Source of the DNA: Deltaproteobacteria bacterium
GTDB lineage: Bacteria > Desulfobacterota > Binatia > DP-6
DNA length: 48,857 bases
Reading direction: 5' to 3'
Assembly: GCA_005888095.1 (NCBI GenBank)
Contig: VBKF01000114.1
Coordinates: forward strand, 1 to 48,857
In this document: positions 29,751 to 37,974 of the stretch, in pieces
Layout of the letters: every line of letters starts with the position of its first letter
Numbering within the stretch: the stretch's first letter is position 1
The notes under the pieces: generated by a model
Database searches by the model: none
Seen by the model: the letters and a program-made list of their open reading frames with translations, nothing else
Told to the model about the DNA's origin: nothing
Program-made: the position numbers and the translations under genes

Positions 29751-30701
29751 CGTCCGGCGCCCGCCGAGCGAGCTCTGCTCCCAGAAGGGGGTCTTGAGGT
29801 CGCCGCTCGTGTAGTTCGCGAGCGCGTGCAGCGCGAGGATCGGGTTGCCCTGGCGCAGCGGGATGAAGTCGCGCCACTCGGCGCCGAACTTGACGAACGA
29901 CGTCGAGCTGCCGAGCCGGCGGTCCGCCATCTCGACGTAGGCGAGCGCGAGCGCCCCGTGCGTCGGGATGTCGAACGAGTCGCGGCTGTCGTAGGTGAGG
30001 GCCACCTGGTGCGCCCAGTGGAGCGCGGGCTTGAAGAGCCCGCGGGTGCTCGCCGGGCGGTATCGGTCGCCGATGAACGGGAGGCCGCTCACCTGGCCCT
30101 CTTCCACGGCGAAGCGGCGAATGCGCATCCGGTAGGAAAGGTTGACGCTCGGCAGCAGCCAGACGCCGGGCGTCGCCTGGGCCACCGTGTTCTGGCCGGT
30201 GTAGTTCGACTCGCCGCCGACGAGCCCGCGCTCGGGGTCGCGGTGCGGCGTGGAGCGCGAGTCGTTCCCGAAGCCGAAGAACCGGTCGGTCGAGTCCCGC
30301 TCGTGCACGAACGACGCGAGGATGAAGGCGCGCCCTTCCCAGTATCCACGGTCGGAGAACTCGAGCTCGTAGTCCTCGTCCTTGGTGGTCGACTTGCCGA
30401 TCAGGATGGAGTAGCGCCGCAGCGGCGTCGGATAGCCGAAGAGCCTGAAGGTCGGGAAGACGCCTTTCGTGCGGTTGTACTGCAGGTCGGGCGCGAGCAT
30501 GTAGCGGATCTCGTCCTTCTGATCGAGGAAGAGAACGACGCCGAGGAGCCCGACCGTGTTGCCCTCGTTCGGATCGGTGATGATCTCGGGAATCGGGATG
30601 AAGCTCGTGGCCGGGTGCGCGGCGCCGGGGCGGAGGAGCGCCGCCCCGAGCGCGAGCGCCGTCAGGGCACGCCGCGAACGGGGAAATTCGTCACCACCCA
30701 T
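29451..30701 (-). CDS. BamA/Omp85-type outer-membrane beta-barrel protein without POTRA domains
   Basis: A 416-residue outer-membrane barrel of the bacterial surface antigen family. A signal peptide (ALTALALGAALLRPGAAHPA) is followed directly by barrel strands (GNTVGLLGVVLF, YELEFSDRGYWEGRAFI). LGGRRTLRGFGSDRF contains the RGF motif that plugs Omp85 barrels, and the chain ends in GVDYPF, with the terminal Phe read by the Bam machine. There is no room for POTRA repeats, so it is not BamA itself. The start overlaps the end of the preceding GT39 gene by 40 bases, suggesting an envelope operon. Confidence 0.85.
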   Translation of the reverse strand: MGGDEFPRSRRALTALALGAALLRPGAAHPATSFIPIPEIITDPNEGNTVGLLGVVLFLDQKDEIRYMLAPDLQYNRTKGVFPTFRLFGYPTPLRRYSILIGKSTTKDEDYELEFSDRGYWEGRAFILASFVHERDSTDRFFGFGNDSRSTPHRDPERGLVGGESNYTGQNTVAQATPGVWLLPSVNLSYRMRIRRFAVEEGQVSGLPFIGDRYRPASTRGLFKPALHWAHQVALTYDSRDSFDIPTHGALALAYVEMADRRLGSSTSFVKFGAEWRDFIPLRQGNPILALHALANYTSGDLKTPFWEQSSLGGRRTLRGFGSDRFIDFNRSLGAAELRTRVWQRKLFGVNAELELAPFAEAGQVFRRVTDSPVSDLHFVYGLGFRGVVRPQIVGFVDVGRGSEGTAIFTGVDYPF

Positions 30702-32416
30702 CGGTCACCGAAGCGAGCGAGCACGTGGAACGGGCCGGGCGCCAGGCCGAGCGGCTCGTCGCGCCGGCGCTGCGGGTCGCTCACCAGCGCGACCGGCCGG
30801 CCCGAGCCCCAGCGGCGCGCGAACTCCGCTCGCGGCACGAACATCTCGCCGGTGTGACCGGCGAGATAGGTCGGAGGGACGAAGCCGGGCGGCTCGAGGA
30901 GCGTGATGCGCCGGCGGGTGTAGTACGCGAGCCCGGCGACGATCTGATACTCCTCCGGCGCCTCGAAGACGACGTCCGTCTCCGGGGGCGTCGCGGCGAG
31001 CGCCGCGGCCACCGGTTGCCAGGAGAAGAGCGGCCCGACCGCTACCTCGGCACGGAGAACGATCGGGGCCGCGACGGCGCCGCTCGCCGCGAGCACGGCG
31101 ACGAGGGCGCCCGCATGGCGGCGGGCCGCGGCCAGCGCGACGCCGACCCCGGCGGCTACGAGGAGCGCGCTCGCCGGCCACACGAGGCGCGATAGCTCCG
31201 GTGCCTCGGCGATCCAGTAGATCTCGCCGAGAAGCCGGCGACCCACGACGAGGCCCGCGGCGCCGGCGACGACGACCAACGCGGCCGTCGCGGCGAGGAG
31301 TCTCCATGCCTGCGGCCCGAGCTCGGCCGTCCGCGCGCGCTGCCAGAGGCGCGCTGCGAGCAGTGCCGCCGCCGGGAGCGCGGGCATCGAATAGTGCTCG
31401 AGGCGGGACGGCGCGCACGAGAAGAAGAAGAGGAGCCCGCCCGCCCAGGCCCACACGAGCCCGGTCGCGCGTGGCGCGCCCGGCGCCGCGCGGCGAGCAC
31501 CGCGCACCGCCTCGGCGAGGGTGAGGGGGACGAGCAGGATCCACGGCGTCGCCCGCGCCGCGTATGCGGCCCAGAAGAAGCCGAGCGGATCGCCGGAGGA
31601 GTCGTGCGGCAGCTTGCGATCGAGGAAGAAAAGCAGGTGCTGGTTCACCACGTAGTCCCACGCGAACCCCGGATGACGGAAGGCGGCGAGCACGTGCCAG
31701 GGCAGGACGATCGCCGCAAGGACGGCGACGCCGAGCCCGGGCCGGAGGCGTCGGAAGCCGCGCCACCCCTCGTCGCGCAGCGTGACGAGCGCCGCCGGGA
31801 TGCCGAAGACCACGAGCGGAACGAGCCCTTTCGTGAGCACGCCCGTGCCGAGTGCGGCATACATCGCCGCGAGCCACCGCCCGCGCCGCCGGTCGGCGGC
31901 GACGGCCCGCCGCCAGCACCAGAGCGCCACCACGACGGCGGCGGTGAGCAGCATGTCGGGTCGGAGCGTGCGGGCCTCGAGCACGAAGCCGAGGCTCGTG
32001 GCGAGCGCCAGGCCCGCGACCAGACCGGCCGGCTCTCCATAGAGCAGCGCGCCCAGCCGGCACGTCGCGACGAGGGTGACCGCCCCTGCGGCGACCGATA
32101 CCAGGCGAGCCCACTCGCTCGGACCAATGACGTGAAACAGGAGCGCCGTGAGCCAGTAGAGGAGCGGCGGCTTGTTCAGGAACAGCACGAAGTCGAGGTG
32201 GGGAGTCGCGTAGTCGCCGAGCACGACCATCTCGCGCGCCACCTCGGCGTAGCGTCCCTCGTTGTCGAAGTAGGGCGGCAGGTCGACGCGCAGCGCCACG
32301 AGGACACTGGCCGCCAGTGCGAGCGCCAGCGCCCACCGCACGGGGGCCGGAGCGCTGCCGGCGGCGACGGGCACCCCGGCAGCACGATCCGCAACCGCCT
32401 GCGCACGCACCCCCAC
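30662..32416 (-). CDS. GT39/ArnT-like membrane glycosyltransferase (copy 3)
   Basis: A 584-residue transferase starting at GTG 32416. After helix 1 the conserved loop reads LPPYFDNEGRYAEVAREMV, then FLNKPPLLYWLTALLFHVIG, TLRPDMLLT, GVLTKGLVPLVVF, and the periplasmic LEHYSMPALPA typical of ArnT-like proteins. The C-terminal soluble domain includes YQIVAGLAYYTRRRITLL. It is the closest of the three copies to ArnT in layout. It diverges from the DegT aminotransferase unit and overlaps the barrel gene downstream, linking it to outer-membrane modification. Confidence 0.86.
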   Translation of the reverse strand: MGVRAQAVADRAAGVPVAAGSAPAPVRWALALALAASVLVALRVDLPPYFDNEGRYAEVAREMVVLGDYATPHLDFVLFLNKPPLLYWLTALLFHVIGPSEWARLVSVAAGAVTLVATCRLGALLYGEPAGLVAGLALATSLGFVLEARTLRPDMLLTAAVVVALWCWRRAVAADRRRGRWLAAMYAALGTGVLTKGLVPLVVFGIPAALVTLRDEGWRGFRRLRPGLGVAVLAAIVLPWHVLAAFRHPGFAWDYVVNQHLLFFLDRKLPHDSSGDPLGFFWAAYAARATPWILLVPLTLAEAVRGARRAAPGAPRATGLVWAWAGGLLFFFSCAPSRLEHYSMPALPAAALLAARLWQRARTAELGPQAWRLLAATAALVVVAGAAGLVVGRRLLGEIYWIAEAPELSRLVWPASALLVAAGVGVALAAARRHAGALVAVLAASGAVAAPIVLRAEVAVGPLFSWQPVAAALAATPPETDVVFEAPEEYQIVAGLAYYTRRRITLLEPPGFVPPTYLAGHTGEMFVPRAEFARRWGSGRPVALVSDPQRRRDEPLGLAPGPFHVLARFGDRWVVTNFPVRGVP

Positions 32417-32463
32417 GCCGGCTCCTTGTGTGATCGGCCGGCAAAAGTCAACGCTCGATGCGC

Positions 32464-32511
32464 TTGCGCGAGCCTCGCGCGACCGTTAAACATGCCGGTA
32501 ATTTAGCTAAC
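32464..32511 (+). promoter_or_regulatory. AT-rich promoter region of the DegT-led operon
   Basis: An AT-rich patch stands out in the GC-rich 102-bp divergent gap. TTGCGC (32464-32469) and TAAACA (32487-32492) are 17 bp apart, and the palindrome TTAGCTAA (32503-32510) lies just before the start. Hexamer matches are weak (3 of 6 for the -10), so only the region is firmly suggested. Confidence 0.35.
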
Positions 32512-32518
32512 GGCCGTG

Positions 32519-33649
32519 ATGGAAGCCCTGGCCAGGACCACGGTGCGCACGCGCATCCCGCTGATGGACTTGCGGCGGGAGTACCACGCGTCGCGCGACG
32601 AGCTGCTCGCGGCGTGCGAGCGTGTGCTCGGGCGGATGCAGCTGATCGGCGGCGAGGAGGTGCGGGCCTTCGAAGCGGAGATGGCGGCATACCTCGGCGT
32701 CCGCCACGTGCGCGGCGTGGCCTCGGGCACCGACGCGCTGTGGCTCGCCGTCGCCGCGGCGGGTGTCGGTCCCGGAGACGAGGTCCTCGTCCAGGCCAAC
32801 GCCTTCGTCGCCGCGGTCGAGGCGGTCCAGCGGGCGGGCGCACGGCCGGTGCCGGTCGACATCCGGCTCGAGGATCTCGGGCCCGACCCCGAGGACCTGG
32901 CCGCGCGGCTCTCGCCGCACACCCGCGGCCTGCTCGTGGTCCACCTCTACGGGCTGCCGGTCGACCTCCCGCCGCTCCTCGCCTTCGCCCGCGAGCGCCG
33001 GCTCGCCGTCATCGAGGACTGCTCCCACGCGCACGGCGCGACGGTCGACGGCCGGCGCGTGGGCTCCTTCGGCGCCGCCGGCGCCTTCAGCCTGGGGGTG
33101 GTGAAGAACCTCGCCGCCTATGGCGACGCGGGCATCGTCGCCACCGACGACGGCGAGGTCGCCGAGCGGGTCCGGCTCCTCGGCAACCACGGCCAGGCGA
33201 AGAAGAACGAGCACGCGGTCTACGGCGCCAACAGCCGGCTCGACGAGCTGCAGGCGGCAATGCTACGTGTCAAGCTCCGCATGCTCGACGCGCGCAATCG
33301 CCGGCGGGTGGAGATCGCCTCGTACTATACGGAGCGGCTGCACCAGCTCGTGGTCACGCCGCCCGAGGTCCCTTCGCGCACCGCCGTCTATCACCAGTAC
33401 GTGGTGCGCACGCCCCGGCGGGACGCGCTCCGGGCGTATCTCGCCGAGCGCGACATCGAGACGGGCATCCATTACCCCGTCCCCATCCACCGCCAGCCCG
33501 CCTGGCTCCGGACGTTCGGCGAGGGCCCGGCGCTGCCCCGCGCCGAGCGGGCGGCGCGTCAGATCCTGTCCCTGCCGGTCCACCCCGACCTCACCGATGA
33601 GGAGGTGGAGCGCGTGGCGGATGCGGTGAGCAGCTTCTTCCGCAGATGA
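32519..33649 (+). CDS. DegT/DnrJ/EryC1/StrS family sugar aminotransferase
   Basis: These PLP enzymes aminate keto-sugar nucleotides. The product (376 residues from ATG 32519; GTG 32516 also possible) begins IPLMDLRREYHASRDELL, then ASGTDALWLA (phosphate-binding), VIEDCSHAHGA (PLP-ring Asp) and SLGVVKNLAAYGDAG with the Schiff-base lysine, ending in the usual YHQYVVRTPRRD and HYPVPIH. It heads a tightly overlapping unit: a 4-base ATGA overlap joins it to the GT2 gene. Together with the Gfo/Idh/MocA gene it suggests making an amino sugar that is then attached to a polyprenyl carrier. The exact sugar is not readable. Confidence 0.92.
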   Translation: MEALARTTVRTRIPLMDLRREYHASRDELLAACERVLGRMQLIGGEEVRAFEAEMAAYLGVRHVRGVASGTDALWLAVAAAGVGPGDEVLVQANAFVAAVEAVQRAGARPVPVDIRLEDLGPDPEDLAARLSPHTRGLLVVHLYGLPVDLPPLLAFARERRLAVIEDCSHAHGATVDGRRVGSFGAAGAFSLGVVKNLAAYGDAGIVATDDGEVAERVRLLGNHGQAKKNEHAVYGANSRLDELQAAMLRVKLRMLDARNRRRVEIASYYTERLHQLVVTPPEVPSRTAVYHQYVVRTPRRDALRAYLAERDIETGIHYPVPIHRQPAWLRTFGEGPALPRAERAARQILSLPVHPDLTDEEVERVADAVSSFFRR

Positions 33650-34581
33650 GCGGCGAGGGACCGGCCCCGGCGCTGTCGCTGGTCGTCCCGGTCTACAACG
33701 AGGAGGAGAACGTCGGGGCGCTGCATGCCGAGCTCGGCCGGATCGCCGGCGAGCTCGCGTGCCCGTACGAGATCGTTTTCGTCAACGACGGCAGCCGCGA
33801 CGGCACGCTCGCGCGGCTCGAAGCGCTCGCCGCCGCGGACCCCCACCTCCACATCGTCGACCTGGACGGCAACTTCGGGGAGGCCGCGGCGCTCTCGGCG
33901 GGCTTCGCGCATGCGCGCGCCGCCGTCATCGTCACGCTCGACGGCGACGGACAGAACGACCCGGCCGACATCCCGCGGCTGCTCGCGCGGCTCGAGGACG
34001 GCTTCGACGTCGTCAGCGGCCGGCGCGTCGAGCGCCGCGAGGCGTTCCTCTCGCGCGTCCTCCCCTCCCGCATCGCCAACTGGCTGATCGCGCGCGCCAC
34101 CGGCGTGCCGGTGCACGACTGCGGCTGCGGCCTCAAGGCCTACCGCCGCGAGGTGGTCGCCGGCGTGCAGCTGCCGCGCGGCATGAACCGCTTCCTGCCC
34201 GCGATCCTCGGCGTCGATCCATCGCGCGTCGCGGAGGTGCCGGTCCGTGATCGGCCGCGCGGCGGCGGGCGGTCGCACTACGGCCTCGAGCGCGTCTTCG
34301 TCGTCTGCCGCGATCTCGTGGCGCTTCCGCTCCTCGTCCGGCGCCGCGCGCGAACACGGGCCCTGGCGCGCACGCTCGGGACGACGGGCGCCGTCCTCAC
34401 CGGCGTCGGGCTCGCGGCGCTCGCCTCGGCGCTCGTGCGTCCCGGAACCCACGGGATCGCGCTTGCCGCCACGCTCGCCGCTCTCCTGGCGGCGGCCGCG
34501 GGGCGAGCCATCGGGCACAACGTCGACCGGTTCGTCACGGCTCAGGAAGAGGGGGTATTTCGGGTGAGGGGGGTGGTGTGA
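33646..34581 (+). CDS. GT2 polyprenyl-phosphate glycosyltransferase (ArnC/DPM1-like)
   Basis: A 311-residue GT2 enzyme of the dolichol/undecaprenyl-phosphate sugar synthase type. It begins LSLVVPVYNEEENVGALH, with FVNDGSRDGT for the nucleotide, TLDGDGQNDP for the metal-binding site, CGCGLKAYRREV, and two C-terminal membrane helices (about 245-295). Such enzymes make undecaprenyl-phosphate sugars, the donor for ArnT/GT39 transferases, three of which are nearby. The charged RPRGGGRSHYGLERV loop is typical. Both neighbours overlap it (ATGA before; TGATG after). Confidence 0.9.
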   Translation: MSGEGPAPALSLVVPVYNEEENVGALHAELGRIAGELACPYEIVFVNDGSRDGTLARLEALAAADPHLHIVDLDGNFGEAAALSAGFAHARAAVIVTLDGDGQNDPADIPRLLARLEDGFDVVSGRRVERREAFLSRVLPSRIANWLIARATGVPVHDCGCGLKAYRREVVAGVQLPRGMNRFLPAILGVDPSRVAEVPVRDRPRGGGRSHYGLERVFVVCRDLVALPLLVRRRARTRALARTLGTTGAVLTGVGLAALASALVRPGTHGIALAATLAALLAAAAGRAIGHNVDRFVTAQEEGVFRVRGVV

Positions 34582-35600
34582 TGGGGAGGAGTCGGGTGAA
34601 CGTCGCCATCGTGGGCGTGGGGTACTGGGGGGGGAACTTGCTGCGGACGTTCGGCAAGCTGCCCGAGGTGCGCGTCACCGACGTCTGCGACCTCGATGCC
34701 AAGCGGCTCCGGGCGCTCGGGGCCGAGCACCCCGAGCTGCGCCTGATCGACGATCTCGGGGAGCTCGTCGGCCGCGACGACGTCGACGCGGTGGTGATCG
34801 CCACCCCCCCGTCGCGCCACCACACGATGGCGCTCGCCGCCCTCCACGCCGGCAAGCACGTGTGGGTGGAGAAGCCGCTGGCGCTCTCGGCCGCCGAGGG
34901 ACGCGAGCTCGTCGACGCGGCAGAGGCCGCCGGACGCGTCCTCTTCGTCGACGAGACGTTCCTCTACGATCCGCTGGTCGTCGAGATGAAGCGCCTGGTC
35001 GACCAGGGAGCGCTCGGCGAGCTCTACCATCTCTCCTTCGAGCGGCTCGGCATGGGCCGCATCCGGCGCGACTCGAACGTGTGGTGGAACTCGGCGCCGC
35101 ACGACCTCTCGATCCTCTTCCACCTGGTGCCGCGCCCCGTCGTGTCGACCCGGCTTCACCAGCACACCTACCTCCAGCCCGGCATCGCGGACATGGCCGT
35201 CTGCGACCTCGAGCTCGATGGCGGGGTCTCGGCGCACATCTATCTCAGCTGGCTCCACCCCGAGAAGACCGCCCGCGTCACGGTGGTCGGGAGCGAGCGC
35301 ATGCTGACCTACGAGGGGCGGTTCGAGAAGCGCGGCATCACGCTTTACGACTACGCCGTCGACCGGTCGACCACGAACGGCCGGGGGGCGGCCGCCCCCA
35401 TCCTGCCGGTGAGCCACTTCTTCGCGCGCCGCCTGGAGGTCCCCGCCGCCGCCGAGCCGCTCGGGCTTGCGGCGGCCCATTTCGTCGACTGTGTCGCGAC
35501 CGGGCGCGAGCCGCTCACCAGCGGCGCCCGTTCCCTGCGCGTCGTCGAGGTGCTAGAGGCGGCGGGGCATGGCGCAACGCAGGGGGGGCGAGCCGGCTGA
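34581..35600 (+). CDS. Gfo/Idh/MocA family oxidoreductase
   Basis: A 339-residue NAD(P)-dependent sugar oxidoreductase. The N-terminal Rossmann fold has VNVAIVGVGYWGGNLLRTFG, then VVIATPPSRHH and the family signature HVWVEKPLAL. The C-terminal beta-sheet domain carries SAPHDLSILFH with the usual catalytic Asp/His pair. These enzymes often oxidise C3 of a nucleotide sugar before a DegT aminotransferase acts, and a DegT gene sits two places upstream. ATG 34581 overlaps the GT2 stop by one base; the GTG at 34578 is an alternative. Confidence 0.9.
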   Translation: MGRSRVNVAIVGVGYWGGNLLRTFGKLPEVRVTDVCDLDAKRLRALGAEHPELRLIDDLGELVGRDDVDAVVIATPPSRHHTMALAALHAGKHVWVEKPLALSAAEGRELVDAAEAAGRVLFVDETFLYDPLVVEMKRLVDQGALGELYHLSFERLGMGRIRRDSNVWWNSAPHDLSILFHLVPRPVVSTRLHQHTYLQPGIADMAVCDLELDGGVSAHIYLSWLHPEKTARVTVVGSERMLTYEGRFEKRGITLYDYAVDRSTTNGRGAAAPILPVSHFFARRLEVPAAAEPLGLAAAHFVDCVATGREPLTSGARSLRVVEVLEAAGHGATQGGRAG

Positions 35601-36588
35601 GCGGCGGTCGGCCGGTAAGGCCGCCGCCTTCCTCGCCGGCGGGTTGCTCCTCGCGCTCCTCCTCTATCACGCCGGCATCGGTCCCGTCCTCGTCCGCCTC
35701 CGCGCGCTCGGCTGGGGCGCGCCGCTCGTCCTCGTCCCCTATCTCGTCATCGCCGCCTTCGACGCCCTCGGCTGGCGCTGCACGCTGCCGGCGACGGCCC
35801 GCGCGCCCCTCGGCGCCGTCTACCTCGCCCGCATGGCCGGCGAGGCGGTGAACAGCCTCACGCCGACGGCCGTGACCGGCGAGCCGCTGAAGGCGCACCT
35901 GCTGCGCGCCTGGGGTGTGTCGAGCGCCGACGGCGTGGCGTCGATCGTGATCGCCAAGACGGCGCTCACGGTGTCGCAGATCTTCTTCATCCTCCTCGGG
36001 CTGGCGGCCCTCTTCGACCGGCTCGATCAGGAGGCGCTCGGCGCCGCGTGGCTCGCGCTCCTCGTGGTGATCGCGATCGCCTTCAGCCTGACGCTGGTGC
36101 GCCTGCAGCGGCGCGGCCCCGCGCTGGCGGTGTGGCGGTGGCTCCGCCGCGTCGTGCCGCGCGCCGACTTCGTCGCCCGGCTCGAGGGCGGCGCGCAGGG
36201 GATCGACGCGCGGCTGGCGGACTTCTACACGATCGAGCGCGGGGCCTTCCTGCGCTCGACCCTGTGGCACCTCTGCGGCTGGCTCGGCGGCATCTTCGAG
36301 GTCATGCTCCTGATGGCGCTCATCGGGACGCCGATCGGGCTCCGCGACGCGCTGCTGGTCGAGGCGCTCGCCCAGCCGATCCGCGCCGTCGCCCTCGTCA
36401 TCCCCGGCGGCCTCGGCGCGCAGGAGGTGGGCGGGGTGGCGCTCTGTCGCTTCCTCGGCATCCCGGAGCCCGCGGCGGTCACGCTCTGGCTCTTGAAGCG
36501 CGCCCGCGAGCTCGCCTTCGACGGCGTCGGGCTCGCGTATCTCGCACGCTGGACCGCCACGCGCCGGGCCCGCGTCGAGGCGGGGTGA
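35569..36588 (+). CDS. UPF0104 / lysylphosphatidylglycerol-synthase-type (HpnL-like) membrane protein
   Basis: A 339-residue protein with about 8 membrane helices of the UPF0104 group, which includes the MprF flippase domain and the hopanoid-linked HpnL. Family traits are MAGEAVNSLTPTAVTGEPLKA after helix 2, the long third-helix region, and VIPGGLGAQEVGG before the last helices. It has no soluble synthase domain, so lipid movement is more likely than synthesis. The start lies 32 bases inside the preceding gene. Within this unit it could translocate the polyprenyl-sugar product. HpnL identity is possible because hpnJ and hpnI are 10 kb away, but not proven. Confidence 0.8.
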   Translation: MAQRRGGEPAERRSAGKAAAFLAGGLLLALLLYHAGIGPVLVRLRALGWGAPLVLVPYLVIAAFDALGWRCTLPATARAPLGAVYLARMAGEAVNSLTPTAVTGEPLKAHLLRAWGVSSADGVASIVIAKTALTVSQIFFILLGLAALFDRLDQEALGAAWLALLVVIAIAFSLTLVRLQRRGPALAVWRWLRRVVPRADFVARLEGGAQGIDARLADFYTIERGAFLRSTLWHLCGWLGGIFEVMLLMALIGTPIGLRDALLVEALAQPIRAVALVIPGGLGAQEVGGVALCRFLGIPEPAAVTLWLLKRARELAFDGVGLAYLARWTATRRARVEAG

Positions 36589-37586
36589 CCGTCGCTGAGC
36601 GGCCGCTCGGGCGGTCCGGGCTCGTGGTGTCGCGGCTCGGCCTCGGGCTCGCCGCGATCGGGCGACCCGCGTACATCAACCTGGGACGCGCGCGGGACCT
36701 GCCGGCGGCGCGCACCCCCGAGGCGCTCTACCGGCGCACGGCCGAGCTGCTCGACGCAGCGCGCGCCGCCGGCGTCCGCTACCTCGACGTCGCCCGCAGC
36801 TACGGGCGCGCCGAGGAGTTCCTGGCGCGCTGGCTCGCCGAGCGCGGCGTGCCGCCCCGCGCCCTGACCATCGGCAGCAAGTGGGGCTACCGCTACACGG
36901 CGGGGTGGACGCTCGACGCCGCCGTGCACGAGGAGAAGGAGCTGTCGCTCGCGCGCTTCGAGGCACAGCTCGCGGAAAGCCGCGCGCATCTCGGCCCACA
37001 CCTCGACCTCTATCAGATTCACAGCGCGACGGCGGGCTGCCTCGAGGACGCGGCCCTCCTGCACGCCCTCGTCGCCGGTCGCCGCGCAGGCGCCTACCGG
37101 GCGGTCGGCCTGACGCTCAGCGGACCGACGTCCGCGCGTGCGCTCGAGTTCGCGCTCGCCGCCCGCGTCGACGGCGAGCGGGTGTTCGACGCCGTCCAGG
37201 CGACGTTCAACTGCCTGGAGCGCTCGCTGGTGGGCCCGCTCGCGCGGGCCCACGAGGTCGGCGTCGGCGTGATCGCGAAGGAGGTCTTCGCCAACGGACG
37301 GCTGACCAATGCCAACGCGCTGCCGGAGGACGAGAGCCTCGTGCGTGGGCTCCGCGCGGCAGCCGCCGCGCGGAGCTGCAGTATAGATCAGCTCGCCCTC
37401 GCGTTCGTCCTCGCCCACCCCTTCGTCGACATGGCGCTCTCGGGCGCGGTCACGACCGCGCAGGTCGCTTCGCACTCCGGCGCGCTCGCGGTCACGCTCG
37501 ACGATGAAGCCCGCGCGCTCCTCGCGGCAATCGCCGAGCCTCCTGAGCGCTACTGGGCGACGCGGGCGCGGCTGCCGTGGACCTGA
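36585..37586 (+). CDS. aldo/keto reductase
   Basis: A 333-residue NADPH-dependent aldo/keto reductase. The tetrad is visible: Asp and Tyr in YLDVARSYGRAEEF, Lys in IGSKWGYRY, His in YQIHSATAG. GTG 36585 overlaps the previous TGA (GTGA), so it belongs to the same unit; the upstream open frame is a shadow. The insertion after strand 1 (RPAYINLGRARDLPAARTPE) is longer than in typical members. The substrate may be a sugar intermediate of this unit, but that is inference. Confidence 0.88.
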   Translation: MTVAERPLGRSGLVVSRLGLGLAAIGRPAYINLGRARDLPAARTPEALYRRTAELLDAARAAGVRYLDVARSYGRAEEFLARWLAERGVPPRALTIGSKWGYRYTAGWTLDAAVHEEKELSLARFEAQLAESRAHLGPHLDLYQIHSATAGCLEDAALLHALVAGRRAGAYRAVGLTLSGPTSARALEFALAARVDGERVFDAVQATFNCLERSLVGPLARAHEVGVGVIAKEVFANGRLTNANALPEDESLVRGLRAAAAARSCSIDQLALAFVLAHPFVDMALSGAVTTAQVASHSGALAVTLDDEARALLAAIAEPPERYWATRARLPWT

Positions 37587-37638
37587 AGAGCTCCGCGAAA
37601 CCCTTCCCCGGCGAGGCGTCACGGGCTAGACTGAGGGC

Positions 37639-37857
37639 ATGAAGGTTGTCACCGGGCGAGTCGTTCAAGGGAAGATCATCCCGGAGACCGAAGGGCTCCC
37701 CGAAGGAGCAGTGGTGACGATCGTCGTGGGAGATGCCGAGACGTTCGAGCTCACGCCGGCCGAGGAGCGGCTTCTGGAAGAAGCCCTTGAGGAAGCCGAC
37801 CGCGGTGATGTGGTTCCAGCCGAGGAGGTACTCGCTTCCTTGCGCCGTGGGGGATGA
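37639..37857 (+). CDS. small antitoxin-like protein, no partner toxin
   Basis: A 72-residue protein, MKVVTGRVVQGKIIPETEGL at the start: a beta hairpin of the AbrB/Phd-like kind, then an acidic amphipathic tail (ERLLEEALEEADRGDVVPAEEVLASL) like the toxin-neutralising tail of many antitoxins. GAGGG stands 5 bases before the ATG. No toxin gene follows; instead an in-frame remnant and an opposite-strand gene come next. The antitoxin call rests on shape rather than a firm family match. Confidence 0.55.
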   Translation: MKVVTGRVVQGKIIPETEGLPEGAVVTIVVGDAETFELTPAEERLLEEALEEADRGDVVPAEEVLASLRRGG

Positions 37858-37974
37858 CACGTCGAGCTCGATCCCGATGAGGAGACCGGAGTTCTCGAGG
37901 GCATCCGGGAGATCGAAGTCGGCAAGGGCATCGCCGTGTCGAAGGTGCGGGCGAAGCTCACTCGGCAGCGCTGA
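37858..37974 (+). pseudogene. remnant of a second antitoxin-type tail
   Basis: Directly after the previous stop, and in the same frame, 38 codons read on to a TGA with no start codon near the beginning. The peptide (VLEGIREIEVGKGIAVSKV and neighbours) repeats the pattern of the preceding tail: Leu-Glu helix, Gly, hydrophobic pair, then EEV/SKV-x3-L. It looks like a partly deleted second antitoxin, or the old 3' end of a longer one cut by a new stop. It overlaps the opposite gene by 17 bases. Confidence 0.45.

Noticed and set aside
37858-37974. Toxin partner for the antitoxin-like gene
   Set aside because: The 38-codon segment has no start codon and looks like an antitoxin tail, not a RelE, PIN or MazF domain.
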